A stretch of DNA of 64,000 nucleotides, taken from positions 434,001 through 498,000 of the forward strand of contig JANCRA010000065.1 of assembly GCA_024362935.1 (NCBI GenBank). Direction: 5' to 3'. This document shows positions 47,246 through 57,103 of this stretch, piece after piece. The notes beneath the pieces were generated by a model that ran no database searches, was not told the DNA's origin, and saw only the letters and a program-made list of their open reading frames with translations. Source of the stretch: Setophaga petechia. Its lineage: Eukaryota; Chordata; Aves; Passeriformes; Parulidae. The position numbers and the translations under genes were made by a program. The first letter of the stretch is position 1. The number at the start of each line of letters is the position of its first letter.

Positions 47246-48573
47246 ATGGGTGCTTTAATTCTCACTGATCATGACATCATAATACTTTCAAAGATCAAAT
47301 TAAAATCAATAATGACGTGGATCATTAAAATTTTTCCAGATGCCTCTGCTGATGAAATCCATACCATTGAATTTTGGGACTCAGTAGGAGTTAAATTGTA
47401 CAACCTTTTAATCAAAAGGGACCCCATTGCACCGTGCGTGCTCCCCATCTTCCACACCATCCTTGAGACCCTTCACCAGCAAGCAGTGTGTTGAAAACTC
47501 AATCTGTTGGTCACTCCTAACTCAGGACCTCCCCTCAAACCTGCCTTTCTCAGACCTTCCACAATGGTCCAAGGTGGTGATGGCCATGCAGTCTTGGAGC
47601 ATCATGCCCTGGAGACTCAAGATGGAAGGAGCCAGAATGTGGTTCGGGAGCCCAACCATCCTCCCTCCATCTTGGCTCTTCCACATCCTGCTACCACAAC
47701 CTTCTCTTCCAACCTGAACAAACCTCCAGACTGCACCCCCACAACTGCGGGTCATGCCCCCACTGTCAATCATTCTACTCCTCCCTGGGCCATGCCCCCA
47801 GAACTCCACCCTGGAAGTCTGCCATCCTAGATCAAGGCCCTTCCTCCCCAACACCTGTAAAAATGGTAGGTGCCCTTTGCCTCACCCCCTGAAAACAATA
47901 TAACCCCATACTCAAAGATAGTAAGCCAAACTGTGACACTATTTCTAATCCAAATGTTTCTGCTCCAAGTTATTCTTCCTCCCCAGAAGATAATTTGGAC
48001 TCCCCAGAGCCACCTTGCCCCTCAACCCCAGAAGATCCCTAGGAAAGGACCCGGAAAGAAGCAGTTAAGGAAGGAGACTGGCAAATAGTCTCAAAACTCC
48101 TCATCATCCCTGTATGTTATGAAGGAAGGGGGCAGAATCCCAGGTATCATATATTGGTTTATGGGGAAATCAAGGATCTGTGTAGGGCAGCTAAAGACCA
48201 TAGGAAGGACTTACCTTTTTTTAATGGCCTAATGAGGACCAGGTGTAGAGTTCATGTCTTAACTCCCTATGATTTAAAATATATTACGACCATGTTGTTG
48301 TCACCTACAGAATACACCCTGTGAAAAGGGGGATGGAAGTGTTTAATAAATCAATTAATAGCAGACTGTGCTAATAAGGAGGCAAAGGTGGAAATGACAA
48401 TCAACCATCCAGGTGGAGAAGGACAACACAGCCTACCAGATGAACAAGCAGCAGGTGTCTCCAGAGAAGTATTGGATGCTATCACAAAGATGGCTTTGAA
48501 AGCTTTAATCCAGGTATCAGATGGTAGCACCCCCAGTTTGGACTACCTTGGGTGGCTGCAGCTAAAGCTTTAG
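47246..48573 (+). pseudogene. ERV3 gag remnant
   Basis: Matrix-like ORF at 47,246-47,494, a proline-rich segment at 47,507-47,830, and capsid-like sequence about 48,060-48,310 (IPVCYEGRGQNPRYH, then IKDLCRAAKDHRKDLPFFNG) continuing to 48,573. The capsid part resembles betaretroviral capsid N-termini. Frames change several times and stops intervene. Confidence 0.65.
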
Positions 48574-48589
48574 GACAATGAGACCATCT

Positions 48590-49000
48590 TGGGGGCCTGT
48601 TAAGTAAGCAAACCAAAGCTACCTCCCTCACATTGAGTAGCCTGCTCTCAGACATAGAGACCATCAGACATGCCACCTTGCAGAACAGTGATAGAATTTT
48701 TACTCTGGGCATGGCTGTGTATGGCTGTGTAACTCTGAGGGATGTGTTGCATGAACCCCTGCAATCCACAAGAGCATTCAGGTAATGAAGGAAGGGTACA
48801 AGAAGCTCCAAGTGGAAAACAAAGACTGGTTCAATCAACTCTTCCAATCCTGAGGACTAAAGGGTTGGATGATGTCTGGCAAAAACAGGACTATTAATTC
48901 GCTTAGTGGTTGTTGTTGCATTGCTAATTGTCCCATGTTTTTTCGGATGCTTTTAAAAAGTTTTACAAAATTCTTTCAGTTCCATCTTGGTTGTAAAACA
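48590..49000 (+). pseudogene. ERV3 env transmembrane remnant
   Basis: Translation gives a heptad-rich stretch (LSSLLSDIETIRHATLQNSD), a WF-rich membrane-proximal part (near 48,820-48,870) and a membrane anchor (VVVVALLIVPCFFGC), in more than one frame. The CX6CC region is degenerate. It directly follows gag sequence, so pol and most of env are deleted. Confidence 0.65.
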
Positions 49001-49029
49001 GAAAAGGGGAAGATACCAAACACAGGATC

Positions 49030-49560
49030 CTCATGGACTCCTTGGAGGAGAGAATTGGAGGCCAGGATGGCATAAAAACCTCTCAGAGATTCAATGTGGA
49101 AAGGAAAATCCTTAAAAGTAGCTAAAATTATTCTTAAATCCATAAAGTACCTTAAAAACCTTGAGTATCTCAAGGCATTAATGAGCTCCACTAAGTGTCA
49201 GTACAAAGCTCTCAAGGGACTCTTTAAAGCAGATAATTGGGGCCATGATTGCACAAACCTCTCACAGAGTCTGTATCAAAAGGGAAATACCAAGTACCTT
49301 AAAATAACTGAAGTATTCTGAAGCATTAATGAGCCCACTGAGTGTTGTTACTGACAAAGCCTCTCCAGGGACTAATTACAGCAGATAATTGGAGGCCATG
49401 ATTGCACAAACCTCTCAGAGACTCCAAGGCAAAAGCCAAAGCCAAAGTCCTTTGAAAAACCTGCAGTCCCTGCAGGGAGCATTCAGGAGCCCCCAGGGCC
49501 ATTGCTGAGCAAGGCTCCCCAGGGACTCCTTCCAGCAGATCCTTGAGGCCACTGGCATGT
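49030..49560. repeat. Degenerate tandem repeat of about 150-190 bp
   Basis: A unit containing CAGATAATTGGAGGCCATGA, TTGCACAAACCTCTCAGAG and AGGGACT(C)CTT recurs with starts near 49,032, 49,219, 49,369 and 49,526. Units differ by indels and the last is only partial. It lies between the ERV3 env remnant and the olfactory-receptor upstream region. Confidence 0.7.
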
Positions 49561-51060
49561 GGGCTAGGGGGGGATGCTGAGGGCAGGACAAGGGGCTGAC
49601 AGTGCCCAGCCTGGCTGGGGCTGTGCCAGGAGGCCCCAGGGCCTCAGCACAAGGTGTCTCCTCCCAGCCCTTGGTGGCACAGACCCTGCTGTGGCCCAGG
49701 GCACCAAGACTTGGCTTCTCTTTGTCCCCACCTGTCAGCACTGCCTGCAGTTCTCTGCTCTGCCTGAGGCCTGGGGACACTTTCTCAGTCGTGTCCCTCA
49801 GTGGGACCCATTAAAAGTCCAAGAAACTTTGGAGTTGGAATCTGCCTTGGAGTTCTGGAGAGGTTTCTTCAGCTCCCTCTCAGGAACTGATGTTCAGGGC
49901 CTGAGCATGAAGCCCCAGAGGCTCATTAAGGTCCTTGTGCTGTGTCTGTGCTGCTGAGCTGGGCTGGGCTCCTGGCAAAGAGGCAGCTCCTGGTAAGCAA
50001 GCAGAGCTTCAAAAGCACATTTCTCTTGGTGAGCAGCTCTTCTGCCAGCCCAGCAGGGCTGGGGCACTGCCTGCAGCCACCCTGGGCACAGCCCAGAGGC
50101 ACAGAGAGCTTCAATCAGTCAGGGCTGGGAAGGTGCTGAGAAGTGCCTGGGGCACAATCACTGCCAGCCCTTGGCACAGGAACCTCTGGCTGCAGGACAA
50201 TGCAGCTGCAGCTCCTGCAGTGATCTCCTAAAGCTGGAACATCCCAATGCCTGCAGAGCCTGTGAGTACATTCTCTGATTGTCTCTTGTGCAGAGCAGCC
50301 AGGGGTGCCCAGGGCTGTCCTGCAGAGCAGGGTCCTGCAGCCCAGGGCGCTGTGCTGGGGCAGGAACTCTGCTGCCTGCCAGGGACAGCTCTCAGCCAGC
50401 CCTGGCAGCTGCTCCCAGCGCTGGGGGACAAGGTCTGCGTGGGAGGAGACAGCTGGTAAGGCTTGGAAGTGTTCTCCATGTGTGGGGAGGATGCTGCATT
50501 GTTCAGGACTGCTCCCAGCAAGACATTTAACTGCAGAACATTTCCAAGCAGATTATACAGGGAGCACAGCAAGGCAGGGGTTGCATAAAAGGGAAAATCC
50601 TACTTTATTATTCTACTGTTTTGGTTTGACGAGAGGGGAAATTGCATGTAGATATTACTCTCTTAGTTCAGGTTGAGAAAAAAAAATTTTTTTCCCTCAG
50701 GGCTTAAAAAACTAGGCAATGACAGAAATCAGTACAGGACCCCTTAGAGGCAGCATCAGTGTTGCTTTTCCAGCCTCCTCAGTGTTGCTCTGACGTTGCC
50801 ATCAGAGCCTGCAGAGCCAGAGCTGCCCCTGGGCAGTGCCTGAGCTGGGAGGTGTCTGCAGGGCAGAGCTGAGCCCCCAGGGCTGGGCTGGGCTCTGGCA
50901 GCACTGGCAGGGCCCAGCCCTGGGCACAGGGAAGCAGCTGCTGGCAGGGACAGCTCCAGGCAGCAGAGCCCTGGGCAGGCAGTGGGGGGGAGGTGCCCCC
51001 AGGCTCTGCTGGGATATTAAAATTCCAAACCCAACTATTCCATGATTGCTTTTGTTACAG
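49561..51060. other. Upstream region of the olfactory receptor, no gene assigned
   Basis: G+C-rich sequence with overlapping open frames on both strands but no recognised protein. It ends in a polypyrimidine tract and acceptor, TTGCTTTTGTTACAG (to 51,060), just before the receptor coding exon. That suits a noncoding first exon somewhere upstream, as in many olfactory-receptor genes. Confidence 0.45.
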
Positions 51061-51083
51061 ATCCCCATGCCAAGGCACTGCAA

Positions 51084-52016
51084 ATGTCCAACAGCAGCTG
51101 CATCAGGCACTTCCTCCTGCTGGCATTGGCAGACACGCGGCAGCTGCAGCTCCTGCACTTCTGCCTCTTGCTGGGCATCTCCCTGGCTGCCCTCCTGGGC
51201 AACGACCTCATCATCAGCGCCGTAGCCTGTGGCCACCACCTGCACACGCCCATGTTCTTCTTCCTGCTCAACCTGGCCCTCACTGACCTGGGCTCCATCT
51301 GCACCACTGTCCCCAAAGCCATGCACAATTCCCTCTGGGACACCACGAACATCTCCTACAAAGGATGTGCTGCACAGCTCTTTTTCTTTGTATTCTTCAT
51401 TGGAGCAGAGCTTTTCCTCCTGACCATCATGTGCTACGACCGCTACGTGTCCATCTGCAAACCCCTGCACTACGGGACCCTCCTGGGCAGCAGAGCTTGT
51501 GCCCACATGGCAGCAGCTGCCTGGGCCAGTGCCTTTCTCTATTCACTGCTGCACACAGCCAATACATTTTCCCTGCCCCTGTGCCATGGCAATACCCTGG
51601 GCCAGTTCTTCTGTGAAATCCCACAGATCCTCAAGCTCTCCTGCTTACACTCCAACCTCAGGAAACTTGGGCTTCTTGCTCTTAGTGCCTGTTTAGGTTT
51701 TGGTTGTTTTGTGTTCATTGTTTTCTCCTATGTACAAATCTTCAGGGCGGTGCTGAGGATCCCCTCTGAGCAGGGACGGCACAAAGCCTTTTCCACCTGC
51801 CTCCCTCACCTGGCAGTGGTCTCTCTGTTCATCAGCACTGTCACGTTTGCCTACTTGAAGCCCCCCTCCATGTCCTCCCCATCCCTGGATCTGACCTTGT
51901 CAGTTCTGTACTCGGTGGTGCCCCCAGCCCTGAACCCCCTCATCTACAGCCTGAGGAACCAGGAGCTCAAGGCTACTGTGAGGAGACTGATGACTGGATG
52001 CTTTCAGAAACATTAA
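51084..52016 (+). CDS. Olfactory receptor, OR14-like (avian expanded family)
   Basis: An intact 310-residue seven-transmembrane receptor for odorants, expected in the cilia of olfactory neurons and coupled to G-olf. Visible hallmarks: N-glycosylation site NSS at the N-terminus, GN in helix 1, LHTPMFFFLLNLALTD after helix 2, MCYDRYVSICKPLHY at the end of helix 3, KAFSTCLPHLAVV before helix 6, and PPALNPLIYSLRN in helix 7. I chose the ATG at 51,084 (MSNSSC) because the in-frame ATG at 51,042 lies upstream of a splice acceptor at 51,060. SICKP replaces the commoner AICKP. The family resemblance is to the OR14 (gamma-c) receptors multiplied in birds. No other receptor lies in the window. Confidence 0.93.
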   Translation: MSNSSCIRHFLLLALADTRQLQLLHFCLLLGISLAALLGNDLIISAVACGHHLHTPMFFFLLNLALTDLGSICTTVPKAMHNSLWDTTNISYKGCAAQLFFFVFFIGAELFLLTIMCYDRYVSICKPLHYGTLLGSRACAHMAAAAWASAFLYSLLHTANTFSLPLCHGNTLGQFFCEIPQILKLSCLHSNLRKLGLLALSACLGFGCFVFIVFSYVQIFRAVLRIPSEQGRHKAFSTCLPHLAVVSLFISTVTFAYLKPPSMSSPSLDLTLSVLYSVVPPALNPLIYSLRNQELKATVRRLMTGCFQKH

Positions 52017-52046
52017 ACTGCTGGACAAATACTGCATATCACTTGT

Positions 52047-52052
52047 AATAAA
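52047..52052 (+). terminator. Polyadenylation signal AATAAA of the olfactory receptor
   Basis: AATAAA lies about 30 bp after the stop codon, which would give a very short 3' UTR. Confidence 0.6.
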
Positions 52053-52059
52053 ACTCATC

Positions 52060-53590
52060 TTTGATAATTCTTCTTGGATTCCTTTTGGAGGTTCTTTGTC
52101 TTTGTTTTACTTTTTTAATATTGTCCAAAACTAATGTCATTCTTTTTATCATTTCTCATTTTGTTTCTCTCCACCTTCCCTGTGACCACAGACTGTGTCA
52201 ATGAGGGGCTGCGCTCACAGTGGTATTAAAGAAGCTAAAGGATCTCCCAGCAGAGTTTTCTGCAGAGATGTCCTTTTCTTGCCTTCTCTGGAGCTGCAGC
52301 AGCAATGCCTGTGTGCAGAGCTGGGGGCAGATCAGTGCTGGCCCAGCAGCTGTGCCCAGCAGCAGCAGCACTTGGTGTTGCCAGTGCTGCTGCCGTGGCC
52401 CTGCCCCGCTGCCCTGGTGGCCCTGGTGTTGCTGCAGGGCCTGAGTGCTCTCGGGGCCGGGCACAGCCCTGGGGGTGGCAGTGCCGGGGCTGCAGCAGGG
52501 ACAGGCCATGGGCACTGCTGGGGCAGCGCTGACGCCTCCGGCCAGGCCCTGGGGGCTCCAGGCTCCTTGCCCAGGCTCTCTCAAGAACACGGCCAGGCCA
52601 ATGCTCAGCACAGAAACCCCCGTGAGCAGCCCCAGGCTGGCCGTGGGCAGGCTGGGGGCAAACAGCATGGCTGGGGCTCTGCAAGGGCCCTGGGCCACAC
52701 GGGAAGGAGCAGCAGAGCAGGGGCTGATCCATCCCCAGGGCGCTGCACAGCCCAGGGCAGCGTCCCAGAGCGTCCTGATGGAGCTGCCAACAACATTTCC
52801 CCTCTGCAGCCCTGGCCTCTCCCCCAGCTCACACAGGTGCCCCATCCTTGCAGGCACACACACGGCAGCACTGGCTCAGCAGCCCCTGTTTGCATTGCAC
52901 ACAGCAGGCAGGAGCACCCCCATGCTGGTGCTATGGGGACATGAACCTGAGGGAGCACAAATGCCATCAGCCCCTGGGGCCAGCAAGGGCTGGGGGAACC
53001 AGGGAAAGCACTCAGCTTTGTCCTGGCCTCTGCACTCAGCCAGAAAGTTTGTTCCCATCAGCTGGGAGTTTCCTGTGCCACTGCAGACGCTGTTGCTCAG
53101 AGCCAGGGCTGCCTGGCAGCCATCCCCAAACTGCCCTCAGCATTTCCTTTGCTTCACCTTTGCTTTCTTTCCTCCTCACTGGTACAAATTTCTTCCTCTT
53201 GCCCACCCCTGTTCCCTGCCCTGCAAACAGCCCATCCCTGTTTGCCCTTTCCTCTCTGGCCCCACTCCCCATTGCAGTTCCTGACTTAGCACCATGGGAA
53301 CGTCCCTTGGGCAGCAGGATCATCCTACAAGTGCTGCAGGAATTGTCTGCAGGCTCCTGCAGTGCCTGCTGCTGCTCCTTTGCCAGAGGCACCCCAGGCC
53401 AGGGGGGCACATCTGGGCTGCTGTGTCTGCCTCTGGGGCTCCCTGTTCTGGGCCATGAGGAGGAGCTGCAGAGGCTCTGCAGGACTGACAGGATGGGCTT
53501 TGGGGCTGGCAGGAGAAGCTGAGGGACCTGGGCTGCTGGAGCTGCTGAAGAGGAGGCCCAGGGCTCATCCTGCAGCTGCTCCAAGGGTGG
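52060..53590. other. Downstream flank, no gene assigned
   Basis: From about 52,190 the sequence is G+C-rich and low in complexity (CAGCAG and CTGCTG runs). Long open frames appear on both strands (for example 52,195-52,944 plus and 52,198-52,863 minus), as expected by composition alone. I recognise no domain. Confidence 0.5.
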
Positions 53591-53597
53591 TTTCAGA

Positions 53598-53985
53598 GAA
53601 TCCCAGAATCAGCAAGGTTGGAAAAGAACTTGGAGATCATCAAGTCCAACCTGTGCCCTGACACCGCCTTGTGTCTCCCCTGAGCCTCCTCTTCTCCAGG
53701 ATAAACAACTCCAGCTCCCTCAGACACTCCTCACAGGACTTGTGTTCCAGACCCCTCCCCAGCCTTGTTACCCTTCTTTGGACACACTCCAGCCCCTCCA
53801 TGTCCTTCCTAAATTGGGGCCCCAGAATTGGACACAGCACTCGTGGTGCTGCCCAAGCATTGCTGAGCACAGGGGAAGAATCACTGCCCTGCTCCTGCTG
53901 GCCACACCATTCCTGATCCGAAGAATCACTGCCCTGCTCCTGCTGGCCACACCATTCCTGATCCGTAGGAGTGCCAGGGGTTGGA
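53598..53985 (-). mobile_element. CR1 LINE ORF2 C-terminal fragment
   Basis: Minus-strand translation gives the CR1 ORF2 C-terminal region ([42 protein letters not shown]), followed by the interspersed-repeat word AAGTCCAACCTGTGCC on the plus strand. It carries an internal 45-bp tandem duplication (53,876-53,920 and 53,921-53,965, identical). Confidence 0.85.
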
Positions 53986-55265
53986 TGAGGGAAATCAGTG
54001 GGAGGGGGTGGGGACAGTGTCTGATTGACTGTCAGCCATAAAAGGTCTTGATCTTCATATTTATTCAAACTGCAGGAGGAGGTACCTGGATTCAATATCA
54101 ACTGGACATTGCACATATTAATGTATCAAAGAGAAAAGAAAACATAAACAGGACCTAAAAAATCTTTTATCACTGTCTTTTTAAATATCATGTATTCACT
54201 TTCAATACACTACTGAGATCTACTTAACTACAAATTATTTGGAAACTGTAATCAAATTATTCCCAGAGGCTTGGCTTGTTCAGGTGTTCTGAATGTTAAT
54301 GAGCCCTGGGACACTGAATTCCTGCACTCAAGAGCTGAAGGCTGAACAAGCCTCTGCAGCAGGAAAATTCAGCAGCAGCCTCCAAGGTGCTGAGGATGTC
54401 AGCAGCCCCCACTGAGGCCATCCCTGCCCAGAGAGCGTGGGGGAATGGGCAGACAAGGAGAGCGTCCCTGGGGCTGGGGCAGCACAACTCAGAGGCACCA
54501 GCGGCTCCAGCTGGGCAATGGAGTGTGGGATGTGGCTGGGAAAGCCCTGCCTGGGCTGGGCCAAGCAGGACACACAAGCCCTGACTCCCATCTCCCAAAC
54601 AACTCTCTCAAGGAGACATTTAAAAGGAATTACAATTGTTTGTGTACTCTGAGTTAGATGCACAAAGAAATACCAGCAAGAGATTCTTAGGAGCTCAAAA
54701 CAACCAAACAGCCTTTAGAAAATCAAAGAAATTTTCACAAAAGGTTTTAAGGGACATTCAATCAACAAAAAACACTTCTCAAAGCTTTAGTTTGGCATAT
54801 GCAACTTCACTAACTCTAAGTGTGTTCAGTATTAAGTTAATCAAAATTTGCAATAGGACAAAAATAGAAGAAGTATTTTTCTTTCTCTCTCTCACAAGGA
54901 GAGAAGTAAAAATAAGATTCAGAGAAGCATACACACAGCTACCAACTCCTGGATTCCAGCAGTGTTCAAATGGAAATTCCAGGAAGATGTAGCGATTGTA
55001 GGATGTTTGCTTGCCTTCTGGTCAACCTTCAATACCCCTTGGTTTTCCTGGGCCCTTCCCCCAGGTGGGCCTTGGGCTCATTTGGTCCCTCAGGAGCTGG
55101 GCTGGGGGCTGCAGAGGTGGCTGTGGAGCATTGCCTGTGCTGTGCCAGGGACTGGCAGCCACTGCTGGGCTGGGATAGAGGCTCTGGGGGGATTGGGGTT
55201 CCAGGGCAGGGCAGTGCTGGGGTTCCAGGGCAGGGCAAGGCTGGACCTGCCCCTTTCATACCCCA
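53986..55265. other. No recognisable gene
   Basis: Mixed AT-rich and G+C-rich sequence without recognisable exons. A short duplication (GGGGTTCCAGGGCAGGGCA, twice) lies near 55,195-55,235. Confidence 0.5.
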
Positions 55266-56065
55266 TACATGAAATGTTTTGAGCCAACAATCTCCTCCAG
55301 TCTGTCACAACAGGGAATGTTGGAGGTGGAACCCCAAATGTAGCCATGGGCAACAGGACGAGAAGGACAGTTCTTTTCCATAGGAAGGAAACCACAGAGC
55401 CCCAGTGTTGTGGTAGCAGATGAGAAGAGACCCCCAACATACAGGTCAGCTGGACCAGTAAGGCAGTCCATGGGAGGCCAAACCAGCCAGACGTATTCTG
55501 TGTTCTCTTGGTTTTATGGGGCTTCACAGTATCACAATGGCCCCTTGATTACAGGAGGACATGCATTGCCACAATGCACCCTTGGTTCAATCAGGTCCCA
55601 CAGTACCACAATGGCCCCAAGGTTGCAGAAGGCCCCAAAGTGTCACAATGGTCTCCATGGTTCCCCAGGCCCCACAATGTCATGTGACTCCTCTGTTCCA
55701 TGAGCCCTGCAATGTCACAACGGACTTTTGCACTCTGGGGGTTTGCAGGATCACAATGGTCTCCTTTGGCTCCAGAGTGTCACAATGGACCCTTGGTTTA
55801 ATGGGATTCCACAATGTTACCATGGCCTCTAGGTTCCATGCAGCCCTGCAGTGTCACAATGGTCTCCTTTGGTTTCCCAGTGTCATAATGGACCCCTGAT
55901 GATATCAGGTCCTGCAATGTCACAATGGACCTTTGGTTCCATGCAGCCCTGCAGGGTCACAAAGGCCTCTTGGTTTCACGATGGTCCTCTTGGTTCTGTG
56001 GGGACGCCCAGGGTCACAATGGTCTCACTGGTTCCATGAGGCCTCACAGTGTCACAATGCTGTAA
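55266..56065. repeat. Composite minisatellite, inverted relative to 44.4-46.5 kb
   Basis: 55,266-55,480 is the reverse complement of the longer block seen at 44,880-45,130 (words TCCATAGGAAGGAAACCACAG and CCCATGG). 55,500-56,065 is the 36-bp array (CACAATGGTCTCCTTTGGTT and variants), in the orientation of positions 1-350. Confidence 0.85.
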
Positions 56066-56248
56066 GCTAAGTTAAATGCTGCTAAGACTTGTTTTTTGGC
56101 TAAGTTGTTACGTTTAATATAAGCTATAAGCTAAGTTAAAGATTAAGTGTTATTTCTTTGTTAAATTGCATAGTCATAGGTTATAATTTAGGAGAAATAC
56201 TGTTACGCTCTGTTTTTTTGCTAAATTTTGAAGTTGAAGGTATCAGTG
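56066..56248. other. Short AT-rich spacer, no feature recognised
   Basis: It includes repeated TAAGCTAAGTTAAA words (56,066, 56,130). It could be the edge of another LTR, but no ends are clear. Confidence 0.35.
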
Positions 56249-56800
56249 TGTTATGTTTGCCCAATTATCCCTTCATAAAAAAAACCAAACAATATTTGGG
56301 ATAGAAGCAATTTTAATTAAATAATTTAGAAAATACATAAATAAGGGATAATTTGGTTCAAATAACAGCGCATAAGCAAAAGATAACCGCAGGGTACGGA
56401 GTGCAGGGTTCTGGGACCCTTGCCACCTCACATACAAGCTTGCCAAGTAAAAATTACCCCCTTATATGCCATGGGTTAATACCATCTCCTCCTATTTTCG
56501 GTTCGTCATATTTCTATCCCCGCCCTCATCACCACCTTTACCGCGCATGCGCCACCACTCGGTTTGGTGGTCGCACAAGTCTTTTGGGGGTCGTCTGATG
56601 AAGATTTCGTAGTCTTCCTCTGTGTCCTTTAATTCACCTTTGGGTTACACATGCGCACCAAGCCAGTACAATATAAGCCAAAACTAGCATATCACTATAT
56701 CTTCATATCAAAGCAATAAATCCCTTATAATTAGCATTTTCTGGGACCCAACCAGGTTTTGCTTCCTTTCTGCTCATTTTTAGCAACTGTATCTTTGGCT
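56249..56800 (-). repeat. ERV2 3' LTR (inner edge uncertain)
   Basis: It begins TGTTATGTTTGCCCAATTATC, as at 63,749, and matches that LTR over at least the first 250 bp with scattered differences. Beyond about 56,500 no comparison is possible because the other LTR leaves the window. Its inner end lies between about 56,720 and 56,830. Confidence 0.8.
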
Positions 56801-57103
56801 TCTTTCCTCCTGTCCTTGTGAACATCTGCCGGGAGGGGGGAGGTGGAGCCCCTCCGCTCCCTCTCTTCTTTGGCATTACCACTTTTAACTATTTTTATTA
56901 TTCCCAATTAATATAATAATTAATATAATTACTGCACCAATATTGATTATTGTTTCAATTTTATCAGCACGAATCATACCTATTTATCACAAATCCCCCA
57001 TTTCTCTTCTTGATCATTATGATTCGTGCTTGATTAAAAAGCTATGCTCTGATATCCTTTATATTCTTCAGAATTTAGATTTTTTCGTTGTCTCTTTTCA
57101 ACT

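Larger units (their letters stand above)
46458..49000 (+). mobile_element. ERV3: truncated endogenous retrovirus with tRNA-Lys-type primer site
   Basis: A 5' LTR (46,458-46,886) and primer site are followed by degenerate gag, then, after a deletion of the rest of gag and all of pol, by the end of env. No 3' LTR is found downstream. It is defective. Confidence 0.8.

Noticed and set aside
52195..53284. Long overlapping ORFs on both strands downstream of the olfactory receptor
   Set aside because: G+C-rich sequence gives few stops. Opposing frames are equally open and none shows a known motif.
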